Assembly (NCBI GenBank): GCA_030841245.1
Contig: JAVEDG010000044.1
Coordinates: forward strand, 1-7,172
Length of the DNA stretch: 7,172 nt
Source: Actinomycetota bacterium
GTDB taxonomy: Bacteria; Actinomycetota; Actinomycetes; JACCUZ01
Reading direction: 5' to 3'
Under the pieces are notes generated by a model, which saw nothing but the letters and a program-made list of their open reading frames with translations, was not told the DNA's origin and searched no databases. Of the stretch, positions 1 through 5,538 are shown in pieces. Within the stretch, counting starts at the first letter, position 1. Every line of letters starts with the position of its first letter. A program made the translations under genes and the position numbers.

Positions 1-716
1 GGTCGATCGAGGTGTGCGGCGGCCGCCCCGCCGCCGATGCCGACGCGCTGGGCAAGGTCGGGTTCGTCGCGCAGGACACACCGACCTATCCGGGGCTGAC
101 GGTGGCCGACCATCTTCGGCTCGGCGCGCGGCTCAACCCGCGGTGGGACGACGCCATGGCCCGGTCCCGGGTCGAGAGCCTCGGCCTGGACCCCGGCCAG
201 CGCGCCGGACGGCTCTCCGGTGGACAGCAGGCCCAGCTGGCTCTCACCCTCGGCCTCGCCAAGCGACCCGAGCTGCTGGTCCTCGACGAACCGGTAGCCA
301 GCCTCGACCCGCTGGCCCGCCGGGAGTTCCTGGCCAGCCTGATGGAGGCGGTCGCCGAGCACGGCGTCAGCGTCGTGCTGTCCTCCCACGTCGTCTCCGA
401 CCTCGAGCGGGTGTGCGACCACCTCGTGGTGCTCGTCGACTCACAGGTACGGGTCGAGGGCGACGTCGAGTCGCTGCTCCAGAGCCACCTGCGGCTCACC
501 GGACCGCTGCGGGACCTGGCCACGCTGCCTGGCGACCAGCATGTCGTCTCGGCGAGCCACACCGACCGGCAGAGCACCCTCGTCGTACGCACCGACGCTC
601 CTGTCCTCGACCCGTCCTGGACGGTGGGCCGCCTCGGCCTCGAGGACCTCGTGCTCGCCTACATGGAAGGCACCCGGGCCGAAGCACCCGGCCCCGTGAT
701 GGAGGTCCTCCGATGA
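1..716 (+). CDS. ABC transporter ATP-binding protein, 5'-truncated by window edge
   Basis: This is the ATPase subunit that powers the membrane protein encoded next. The reading frame is open from base 3 with no stop upstream, so the gene begins before the window and the Walker A (P-loop) part is missing only because of the cut. Visible in order: a Q-loop region (GFVAQDTPTY), the ABC signature LSGGQ (213-227), Walker B LLVLDEP with its catalytic Glu at 288-290, a D-loop (ASLDP), and the H-loop histidine in SSHVV (387-389). The stretch GARLNPRWD and the DLERVCDHLVVL region are typical of an actinobacterial ABC-2 ATPase subfamily, often linked to small GntR-type regulators (known for the family; none is visible here). 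The last 80 or so residues form a C-terminal extension. The stop overlaps the permease start (ATGA, 713-716), so the two are probably translationally coupled. The substrate cannot be read from the sequence. Confidence 0.93.
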   Translation, partial: SIEVCGGRPAADADALGKVGFVAQDTPTYPGLTVADHLRLGARLNPRWDDAMARSRVESLGLDPGQRAGRLSGGQQAQLALTLGLAKRPELLVLDEPVASLDPLARREFLASLMEAVAEHGVSVVLSSHVVSDLERVCDHLVVLVDSQVRVEGDVESLLQSHLRLTGPLRDLATLPGDQHVVSASHTDRQSTLVVRTDAPVLDPSWTVGRLGLEDLVLAYMEGTRAEAPGPVMEVLR

Positions 717-1756
717 TCTGGCTCACCTGGCGCCAGCTCCGGATCCCGGTCGCGGCCGTCGCGGCCGTCGTGGTCGCCTTCGCACTGGTGCTCGCCGCGA
801 CCGGTTCTCGACTGGCCGAGCTCGCCACCACGTACCGCGACGTGTTCGACCACCTCACGGCGAGCGACCGCCACCTTTTCTACGCCGGGATCGTCGTCGT
901 CGCGGTGGCCCCGGTGATCATCGGGGTCTTCTGGGGCGCACCACTCGTCGCCCGCGAGCTCGAGGCCGGCACCAACCGGCTGGCCTGGACCCAGTCGGTC
1001 ACCCGCACCCGGTGGCTGGCCACCAAGCTCGGCGTCACGACTCTCGCCGCCGCGGCGGCCGTCGGGGTGCTCACCTTTGCGGTGACCTGGTGGTCGCAGC
1101 CCCTGGACGGCGCGCTCAGCAGCACCCACGGCAGCCTGCCGGCGCGCCTCACACCGGTGTCCTTCGCGATGCGCGGCATCGTGCCTGTCGGGTACGCCGT
1201 GTTCGCCGTCGTGCTCGGCGCGACCCTCGGTGCCGTGCTCCGGCGGTCGCTGCCCGCGATGGCCGTCACCCTCGCCGTGGTCACGTTCGTGCAGATCGCG
1301 GTCCCGATATGGATCCGCCCGCACCTGGTGCCGACGGCCGAGCAGACCGTCACGTTCAGCAGGGAGAAGCTCGACGGGATCGGGATCAGCGACAACGGCC
1401 CAGGCACGACGACGCAGGTGACCGTGAACACCAAGGGGGGCGCGGGCAACTGGGTGCTGTCCAACCAGACCGTCGATGCCACCGGACGAGCCACCGGCGT
1501 GCCGTCGTGGTTCGCCGACTGCCTCCCGTCGCCACCGGCCCCAGGCGCCGCGAACGGGCCGGTGCAGGTCCAGGGTCCCGACAAGCTCGACGCCTGCTTC
1601 ACCCGGCTCAATGCCGAGGGCTACCGGCAACATGTCGTCTACCAGCCGGCGAAGCACTTCTGGCCGCTGCAGTGGGCGGAGACCGGGCTGTTCCTCGGGC
1701 TCTCGGCACTGCTCGCCTGGTTCTGCTTCTGGTGGACCCGTCGGCGACTGGCCTGA
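713..1756 (+). CDS. ABC-2 type transporter permease, 347 aa
   Basis: Membrane subunit partnered with the preceding ATPase. The ATG at 713 is chosen because GGAGG at 701-705 sits 7 nt upstream and because it overlaps the ATPase stop by 4 bp; the frame stays open further upstream only as a shadow. I see about six hydrophobic segments, roughly residues 11-31, 55-77, 104-126, 155-178, 179-200 and 322-342. After the second comes a conserved-looking cytoplasmic stretch (ARELEAGTNRLAWTQS, then TRTRWLATKLG) that is characteristic of actinobacterial ABC-2 permeases. Between helices five and six lies a loop of about 120 residues (about 201-320), probably outside the membrane. It is rich in Gly, Thr and Asn and has two cysteines (270 and 295). 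The protein ends in a basic tail (WWTRRRLA), which suits a cytoplasmic C-terminus. Transport direction and substrate are unknown; export is inferred from the family. Confidence 0.9.
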   Translation: MIWLTWRQLRIPVAAVAAVVVAFALVLAATGSRLAELATTYRDVFDHLTASDRHLFYAGIVVVAVAPVIIGVFWGAPLVARELEAGTNRLAWTQSVTRTRWLATKLGVTTLAAAAAVGVLTFAVTWWSQPLDGALSSTHGSLPARLTPVSFAMRGIVPVGYAVFAVVLGATLGAVLRRSLPAMAVTLAVVTFVQIAVPIWIRPHLVPTAEQTVTFSREKLDGIGISDNGPGTTTQVTVNTKGGAGNWVLSNQTVDATGRATGVPSWFADCLPSPPAPGAANGPVQVQGPDKLDACFTRLNAEGYRQHVVYQPAKHFWPLQWAETGLFLGLSALLAWFCFWWTRRRLA

Positions 1757-1774
1757 CGGGCGGCGTGGCCGGTC

Positions 1775-1804
1775 GGGAGCGCGCCGGCGGGTGGGCCGGC
1801 TCCC
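1775..1804 (+). terminator. Possible hairpin terminator after the ABC transporter
   Basis: A GCCGGC arm at 1783-1788 pairs with GCCGGC at 1795-1800 around a 6-nt loop. The stem extends by GGGA (1775-1778) with TCCC (1801-1804) if a 4-nt bulge is allowed. No T tract follows, but many actinobacterial terminators lack one. It lies in the 63-bp gap between the permease stop and purM, where an end of transcription would be expected. The GC content makes chance pairing possible. Confidence 0.3.
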
Positions 1805-1806
1805 GC

Positions 1807-1812
1807 TAGGCT
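1807..1812 (+). promoter_or_regulatory. -10 box of a likely leaderless purM promoter
   Basis: TAGGCT fits the TAnnnT form of the actinobacterial -10 element. Exactly 7 nt follow before the GTG start of purM, so RNA synthesis would begin at or next to the start codon and give a leaderless mRNA. The 7 nt (CGTCGCC) contain no Shine-Dalgarno sequence, which agrees with leaderless translation. I find no convincing -35 box. Inferred from spacing only. Confidence 0.5.
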
Positions 1813-1819
1813 CGTCGCC

Positions 1820-2878
1820 GTGACCGGACCGAGCGCGTCGTACGCCGGGGCAGGTGTGGACATCGGGGCGGGCGACCGCGCGGTCGAGCTGATGAAGGCC
1901 TGGGTCGCCAAGGCCTCGCGCCCCGAGGTCGTCGGGGGGATCGGCGGGTTCGCCGGGCTGTTCGACGTCAGTGCTCTCTCGGCGTACCGCCGCCCGCTGC
2001 TCGCGACGTCCACCGACGGTGTCGGCACCAAGGTCGCGGTGGCCGGCGCCATGGACCGCCACGACACGATCGGGCACGACCTGGTCGGCATGGTCGTCGA
2101 CGACCTGGTCGTCTGCGGCGCCGAACCCCTCTTCATGACCGACTACATCGCGTGCGGGAAGGTCGTTCCCGAGCGGATCGCCGCGATCGTCAAGGGCGTC
2201 GCCGAGGGCTGCGTGCTCGCCGGCTGCGCCCTCGTGGGCGGCGAGACCGCCGAGCACCCCGGCCTGCTCGGTCCGGACGAGTACGACCTGGCAGGCGCGG
2301 GCACCGGGGTGGTCGAGGCCGACCGCCTGCTCGGACCCGATCGGGTCCGCCAGGGCGACGCGCTCGTCGCGATGGCCTCGAGCGGACTGCACTCCAACGG
2401 CTACTCGCTCGTGCGCCACGTGCTGCTCGAGCGGGCCGGCTGGGCTCTGGACCGCGACGTCCCCGAGCTGGGCCGCGCACTCGGGGAAGAGCTGCTGGAG
2501 CCGACCCGGATCTACGCGCGGGACTGCCTCGCGCTGGCCGGGCGAGTGGACGTGCACGCGTTCAGCCATGTCACGGGCGGCGGGCTCGCGGCCAACCTCT
2601 CACGGGTGCTGCCGTCCACCGTGGCTGCGACCGTCGAACGTTCATCGTGGCGGCCTGCGCCGATCTTCGGGCTGGTCGGGTCCGTCGGCCAGGTGGCGCG
2701 GGACGAGCTGGAGCGCACCCTGAACATGGGCGTGGGGATGATGGCCGTTCTCGCGCCGGAAGACGTCGGGCTTGCCCTGGACCTGCTGGTGGGCCGCGGC
2801 GTCGAGGCGTGGCTGGCCGGCGAGGTCGGACCCGGCTCAGGCGAGACCGCGCTCGTCGGGGACTACCGGAACAGCTGA
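1820..2878 (+). CDS. purM: Phosphoribosylformylglycinamidine cyclo-ligase (AIR synthetase)
   Basis: Catalyses the fifth step of de novo purine synthesis in the cytoplasm: FGAM + ATP gives AIR + ADP + Pi (EC 6.3.3.1). The product is 352 aa, the usual length. It has the N-terminal SYAGAGVDIGAGDRAVE segment, the STDGVGTKV motif (about residues 64-72), DLVVCGAEPLFMTDYI (95-110), the nucleotide-loop region ALVGGETAEHPG (137-148), SGLHSNGYSLVR (188-199), SHVTGGGLAANL (249-260) and NMGVGM (302-307), all hallmarks of PurM. The GTG at 1820 is the only plausible start and keeps the conserved N-terminus. It has no ribosome-binding site but has a -10-like TAGGCT 7 nt upstream. In many actinobacteria purF directly precedes purM; here an ABC transporter does, so purM appears to have its own promoter. 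It converges on the DUF3073 gene 28 bp downstream. Confidence 0.97.
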   Translation: MTGPSASYAGAGVDIGAGDRAVELMKAWVAKASRPEVVGGIGGFAGLFDVSALSAYRRPLLATSTDGVGTKVAVAGAMDRHDTIGHDLVGMVVDDLVVCGAEPLFMTDYIACGKVVPERIAAIVKGVAEGCVLAGCALVGGETAEHPGLLGPDEYDLAGAGTGVVEADRLLGPDRVRQGDALVAMASSGLHSNGYSLVRHVLLERAGWALDRDVPELGRALGEELLEPTRIYARDCLALAGRVDVHAFSHVTGGGLAANLSRVLPSTVAATVERSSWRPAPIFGLVGSVGQVARDELERTLNMGVGMMAVLAPEDVGLALDLLVGRGVEAWLAGEVGPGSGETALVGDYRNS

Positions 2879-2879
2879 A

Positions 2880-2898
2880 CGGCTCGCTGCCGGAGCCG
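2880..2898. terminator. Short hairpin between convergent purM and DUF3073 gene
   Basis: CGGCTC (2880-2885) and GAGCCG (2893-2898) form a perfect 6-bp stem with a 7-nt loop, directly after the purM stop and just beyond the stop of the opposing DUF3073 gene. It fills most of the 28-bp gap, so it could end transcription from both sides. There is no T tract on either strand. Confidence 0.45.
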
Positions 2899-2906
2899 AG
2901 GTGGTC

Positions 2907-3095
2907 TCAGCGCTTCTCCGCCGACCACTCGTCGTAGTCGTCGTCGTACTCGTCCGAGCTCTCGGTCCCCGTTCCCGGGGCCGACCCGTTGCTCGACAGC
3001 TCGCGCTGCAGCGCCTCGAAGTCGGTGCCCTGAGAGCTGTACTTGAGCTCGCGCGCCACCTTGGTCTGCTTGGCCTTGGCCCGGCCGCGCCCCAT
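2907..3095 (-). CDS. DUF3073 family small protein, 62 aa
   Basis: A small actinobacterial protein of unknown function that, as I recall, is usually encoded beside purM and is assigned to DUF3073. The N-terminus (MGRGRAKAKQTKVARELKY, about residues 1-19) is strongly basic and is the family's recognisable part. It is followed by a short segment likely to be helical (DFEALQREL, about 25-33), a Ser/Gly/Thr linker, and a very acidic tail with SSDEYDDDYDEW. This split of a basic head and an acidic tail suggests a partly disordered protein that might bind nucleic acid or a basic partner; that is inference. The ATG is preceded on the minus strand by GAGGGGG about 5 nt away, a good ribosome-binding site. 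It has no membrane segment or signal peptide. It is transcribed away from the dehydrogenase gene's 3' end and may be read from its own promoter in the 167-bp gap upstream. Confidence 0.85.
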   Translation of the reverse strand: MGRGRAKAKQTKVARELKYSSQGTDFEALQRELSSNGSAPGTGTESSDEYDDDYDEWSAEKR

Positions 3096-3197
3096 GGCGA
3101 CCCCCTCATGCGTAAACGGGGCGGCCTGGGTGGCGGCGACCCCGGATCATGGTCAGCTTCCGTGGGTGCAACGGTACATGGCCCGCGACTGTTCCGG

Positions 3198-3216
3198 CAT
3201 CCCGGATGACGGGATG
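3198..3216. other. Perfect 7-bp inverted repeat upstream of the DUF3073 gene
   Basis: CATCCCG (3198-3204) and CGGGATG (3210-3216) are perfect inverted copies around GATGA. Two more G-C pairs can form outside if one base is bulged. It lies in the gap between the dehydrogenase stop and the DUF3073 start, about 100 bp before the latter. It could be a terminator for the dehydrogenase mRNA or an operator for the DUF3073 promoter; the sequence does not decide. The rest of this gap (3096-3262) shows no gene. Confidence 0.4.
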
Positions 3217-3238
3217 GCCACCAGTCGGACCAGCCTCG

Positions 3239-3264
3239 CGACGTGACGTCGACCGCCAGCGGTC
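3239..3264 (-). terminator. Tandem palindromes at the end of the dehydrogenase gene
   Basis: On the minus strand, GACCGC-TG-GCGGTC (3251-3264) begins inside the dehydrogenase stop codon. It is followed by a second palindrome with arms CGACGT and ACGTCG around one base (3239-3251). The two share one base. The first could fold as a 5-bp stem with a 4-nt loop; the second can fold only as a shorter stem with a larger loop. A role in termination or mRNA 3'-end protection is plausible. There is no T tract. Confidence 0.35.
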
Positions 3265-4366
3265 AGGTCAACCGGATGGACCGCAACCGGCTCACCTCGG
3301 CCATCCGGGTCTCGGCGAGCCGGTCGGCTGCGACGGCGGGCGGCACGCCCTCCTCCGCAGCGGTCCGGAAGACCGTGCGGGTCGTGTCGAAGATCGCACT
3401 GGCCTTCAGCCGGGCCCGCTCGAAGGAGAAACCCTCGATCTCGTCGGCCACCTGGATGACCCCGCCGGAGTTCACGCAGTAGTCCGGCGCGTAGAGGACG
3501 CCCCGGTCGGCGAGCTGCTTCTCGACCCCGGGGTGGGCCAGCTGGTTGTTCGCCCCGCCGCAGACGATCTTCGCGCGCAGCACGTCGACGACCTCGTCGG
3601 TGAGCGCACCGCCGAGCGCGCAGGGCGAGTAGACGTCGAGGTCTGACCGGACCATGGCGTCCGCGTCGGCGACCACCTCCACCTGCGGGTGCCGGTCCCG
3701 CACGCGAGCGACCGCGAACCCGTCGACATCGGTGACGACGACGGTGGCGCCGTCCTCGACCAGGTGGTCCACCAGATGGTGGCCGACCTTGCCGACGCCG
3801 GCCACCCCGACGGTGCGGCCCGACAGGCTGGGGCGGCCCCAGAGGTGGTCCGCGCTGGCCCGCATGCCCTGGAACACGCCGTACGCCGTGAGGACCGAGG
3901 AGTCGCCGGCGCCGCCGTGCACCTCGGAGCGCCCGGTCACCCAGCGGCACTCCCGGGCGACTACGTCCATGTCGGCGACGTAGGTGCCCACGTCGCAGGC
4001 GGTGATGTAGCGCCCGCCGAGTGAGGCCACGAACCGGCCGTAGGCGCGCAGCAGACCCTCGCTCTTGTCGTGGTCCGGGTCGCCGATGATGACCGCCTTG
4101 CCGCCGCCGTGGTCGAGCCCGGCAAGGGCGTTCTTGTAGGCCATGCCACGGGAGAGGTTCAGGACGTCGGTCAGCGCGTCCTGCTCGGAGGCATAGGGGT
4201 AGAAGCGGGTGCCGCCGAGCGCGGGGCCGAGAGCCGTCGAGTAGATGCCGATGATGGCGCGCAGCCCGGTCGCGTCGTCGGCGCAGAACACGACCTGCTC
4301 GTGGTGCTGGCGGTTTCCCGGACGCTGCGCGAAGACCCCGCTCGAGTCGGTCGATGAGCCGGCCAC
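3263..4366 (-). CDS. NAD-dependent Val/Leu dehydrogenase (Glu/Leu/Phe/Val dehydrogenase family)
   Basis: Reversibly oxidises a branched-chain L-amino acid to its 2-oxo acid plus ammonia with NAD+, feeding branched-chain acyl-CoA pools. The product is 367 aa, the family length (Streptomyces valine dehydrogenase is of similar size). Domain one has LGPALGGTRFYPY (46-58), the substrate lysine in GMAYKNA (Lys78) and the catalytic lysine in LDHGGGKAVI (Lys90), then ACDVGTYVADMD (123-134). The Rossmann domain has VAGVGKVG with GxGxxG at 190-195, TDVD after the second strand, and the conserved CGGANNQLAHPGVE (269-282) and NSGGVIQVADE (299-309). I chose the GTG at 4364-4366 because AGAGAGG lies 7 nt upstream; the longer open frame upstream is unconserved Arg/Pro-rich shadow. 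Gene order matches the Streptomyces vdh locus, but valine versus leucine preference cannot be decided from sequence alone. It is divergent from the next gene. Confidence 0.93.
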   Translation of the reverse strand: MAGSSTDSSGVFAQRPGNRQHHEQVVFCADDATGLRAIIGIYSTALGPALGGTRFYPYASEQDALTDVLNLSRGMAYKNALAGLDHGGGKAVIIGDPDHDKSEGLLRAYGRFVASLGGRYITACDVGTYVADMDVVARECRWVTGRSEVHGGAGDSSVLTAYGVFQGMRASADHLWGRPSLSGRTVGVAGVGKVGHHLVDHLVEDGATVVVTDVDGFAVARVRDRHPQVEVVADADAMVRSDLDVYSPCALGGALTDEVVDVLRAKIVCGGANNQLAHPGVEKQLADRGVLYAPDYCVNSGGVIQVADEIEGFSFERARLKASAIFDTTRTVFRTAAEEGVPPAVAADRLAETRMAEVSRLRSIRLT

Positions 4367-4438
4367 GGGCGCACCTCTCTCGTCGTCGCGGTACGACGTG
4401 GACGCCCTGCCCGGTCGGGGCCGTGGACGTCGCCGCTC

Positions 4439-4448
4439 ACCATACGAT
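4439..4448. promoter_or_regulatory. Overlapping divergent -10 boxes for the dehydrogenase and the unknown gene
   Basis: On +, TACGAT (4443-4448) is a TAnnnT box exactly 7 nt before the GTG at 4456, giving a likely leaderless mRNA. On -, TATGGT (4439-4444) is a TAnnnT box that would start the dehydrogenase mRNA roughly 65 nt before its GTG. The two boxes share 2 bp, so the polymerases would compete for the same open complex. Neither has a clear -35 box. A direct repeat CGTGGACG occurs at 4397-4404 and 4422-4429 within the dehydrogenase leader; its meaning is unknown. Confidence 0.45.
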
Positions 4449-4455
4449 GAGGCTC

Positions 4456-5298
4456 GTGAGGCCTCGGCGACCCAGCCCGTACACCGCCTACCTGCGGGTC
4501 TCCGAGCCCCTGGAGGCGTTCCCGGCGCACACCCGGGCGGCGTGGGCGGCCCAGGCCGCGCAGGAGAGCGCCTCGGCCGACCGGCTGGTCGCCGAGCGGG
4601 ACCGTTCCCTCGTCGCGCTGCTGCGGGTGCCGCCGGTCCCGGTCCCGGCCGAGGAGGTCCAGGACGCCTTCGTGCTGCGCGTCGACGACGAGCCCTTGGT
4701 CTGTCCGGTCCAGTCCCGGTTGCGCTCCTGGGTCGCCCTCGGCGAGTTCCGCGACGGGCTGCCGGACACGTTGCTGCACGCGTTCCTGCCGCCGGCCGTC
4801 CTGGACCGGGCCGACGCGGAGCATCGTCGGTGGGCATCGGACGACGGTGCCCGGCTGTCCATCCGGACCGCGACCTGGGCGGTGCCGATCCACTGGTTCG
4901 TCGCCTTCGAGGACGGTGAGGCGATCCGTGCTCTCGAGGGGGACCTCAGCCTGGTCTACCGCACCGGTATCTCGGCCGCGCGACGCCGGGTGGCCCGGGC
5001 CCTGCGCACGCTGTCGCGGCTGGACGGCAACGACGGCTACGAGATCGACTACGTCGCCGAGCTCGAGGAGCTCGCACGTTGGCTCGAGGAGTTCCACTCC
5101 CGGTCCTGGGTGGAGCTGGACTATGCGGGACTGCCGCACCTGATGGGGGCCGACTGGTTGCGCACCGACCGGTCGGTGGCCGACGTCGGCGCCGCGCTCA
5201 CGGCGTTGGCCGCCGGGGACCAGGACAGCGCCGCGGCCGTCTACGAGACGCTGGTGGAGCGCTGGGCCGCCGTCCACGCCTTCGAGCAGGCCAACTGA
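4456..5298 (+). CDS. Conserved actinobacterial protein of unknown function (bldC neighbour)
   Basis: I recognise it by position (the gene between the dehydrogenase and bldC in Streptomyces, SCO4090) but know no function. With the GTG at 4456 it is 280 aa. An ATG at 4447 would add three residues, but it overlaps the -10 box and has no ribosome-binding site. The protein has no signal peptide or membrane segment, so it should be cytoplasmic. It is mostly helical in appearance and rich in Ala, Leu, Arg and acidic residues. Notable stretches: SPYTAYLRVSEPLEAF near the start, a Pro-rich VPPVPVP, CPVQSRLRSW with the only cysteine (about residue 83), TATWAVPIHWFVAFE, YRTGISAARRRVARALRTL (about 168-186) and RWLEEFHSRSWVELDYAGL (about 208-226). 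I see no nucleotide-binding, metal-binding or helix-turn-helix motif. Codon use matches its neighbours, so it looks native. The gene is divergent from the dehydrogenase gene and has the same orientation as bldC. Confidence 0.85.
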   Translation: MRPRRPSPYTAYLRVSEPLEAFPAHTRAAWAAQAAQESASADRLVAERDRSLVALLRVPPVPVPAEEVQDAFVLRVDDEPLVCPVQSRLRSWVALGEFRDGLPDTLLHAFLPPAVLDRADAEHRRWASDDGARLSIRTATWAVPIHWFVAFEDGEAIRALEGDLSLVYRTGISAARRRVARALRTLSRLDGNDGYEIDYVAELEELARWLEEFHSRSWVELDYAGLPHLMGADWLRTDRSVADVGAALTALAAGDQDSAAAVYETLVERWAAVHAFEQAN

Positions 5299-5350
5299 GC
5301 CGCCGGGTACGGCCGACCGTGGCGCTGGTGTCACCGACGGTAGCGGCTCA
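5296..5350 (+). terminator. Long nested hairpin starting at the stop codon of the unknown gene
   Basis: TGAGCCGC (5296-5303, starting with the stop codon itself) is a perfect inverted copy of GCGGCTCA (5343-5350). Nested inside are ACCGT (5316-5320) with ACGGT (5337-5341), and the odd palindrome GGTGTCACC (5327-5335). Folded, this gives a long interrupted stem. No T tract follows. It most likely terminates or protects the mRNA of the unknown gene, keeping it separate from bldC. Confidence 0.45.
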
Positions 5351-5461
5351 GGTGCACAACGTGACGAGTCGGACAAGTGTGCCAGATCGACCCCCCTCCC
5401 CCGCACGGTGACAGGCCTAGTCCTCTCGCCTCAGTCAGAAGATGGCCCGTCTTGACCATTT

Positions 5462-5490
5462 CGGACATCCCCGGCAACGGGCACTATTAC
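5462..5490 (+). promoter_or_regulatory. Weak candidate promoter for bldC
   Basis: TATTAC at 5485-5490 is the most A/T-rich -10-like box in the 240 bp before bldC. CGGACA at 5462-5467 lies 17 bp upstream in the -35 place but matches the consensus poorly. Transcription would start near 5497 and give a leader of about 42 nt that contains the inverted repeat described separately. TTGACC at 5452-5457 looks better as a -35 but has no -10 box at proper distance. Confidence 0.25.
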
Positions 5491-5496
5491 CCTCAG

Positions 5497-5516
5497 GAAC
5501 CGAGATAGGTCGGTTC
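5497..5516. promoter_or_regulatory. Perfect 7-bp inverted repeat before bldC, operator or leader hairpin
   Basis: GAACCGA (5497-5503) and TCGGTTC (5510-5516) are perfect inverted copies with a 6-bp spacer (GATAGG), ending 22 bp before the bldC ATG. The size and symmetry suit a binding site for a dimeric regulator. If transcription begins near 5497, the same sequence would form a 7-bp stem at the 5' end of the mRNA. It is one of the few perfect, spaced palindromes in the non-coding DNA here. Confidence 0.45.
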
Positions 5517-5538
5517 GCCCGTCGAAAGGCATACGTCA

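Noticed and set aside
659..2569. Open frame of 636 codons on the minus strand across the permease and purM
   Set aside because: It is Arg/Gly/Pro/Asp-rich shadow coding opposite two clear genes and matches no family; long antisense frames are normal at this GC content.
3149..3262. Small open frames in the gap between the DUF3073 and dehydrogenase genes
   Set aside because: No ribosome-binding site, no recognisable family, and they run on into antisense of the dehydrogenase.
4354..4446. Upstream extension of the unknown gene to a GTG at 4354
   Set aside because: It would overlap the dehydrogenase start and cover both promoter boxes; the extra residues look like non-coding translation.
4367..4837. 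N-terminal extension of the dehydrogenase frame to 524 codons
   Set aside because: The added part is Arg/Pro/Gly shadow of the divergent gene. The GTG at 4364-4366 has a good ribosome-binding site and gives the family length.
4171..5406. Open frame of 411 codons on the minus strand opposite the unknown gene and the dehydrogenase start
   Set aside because: Low-complexity composition, no domain, and it overlaps two convincing genes in other frames.
5351..5460. Possible BldD box before bldC
   Set aside because: BldD is known to control bldC in Streptomyces, but no stretch here matches the palindromic BldD consensus well enough to report.
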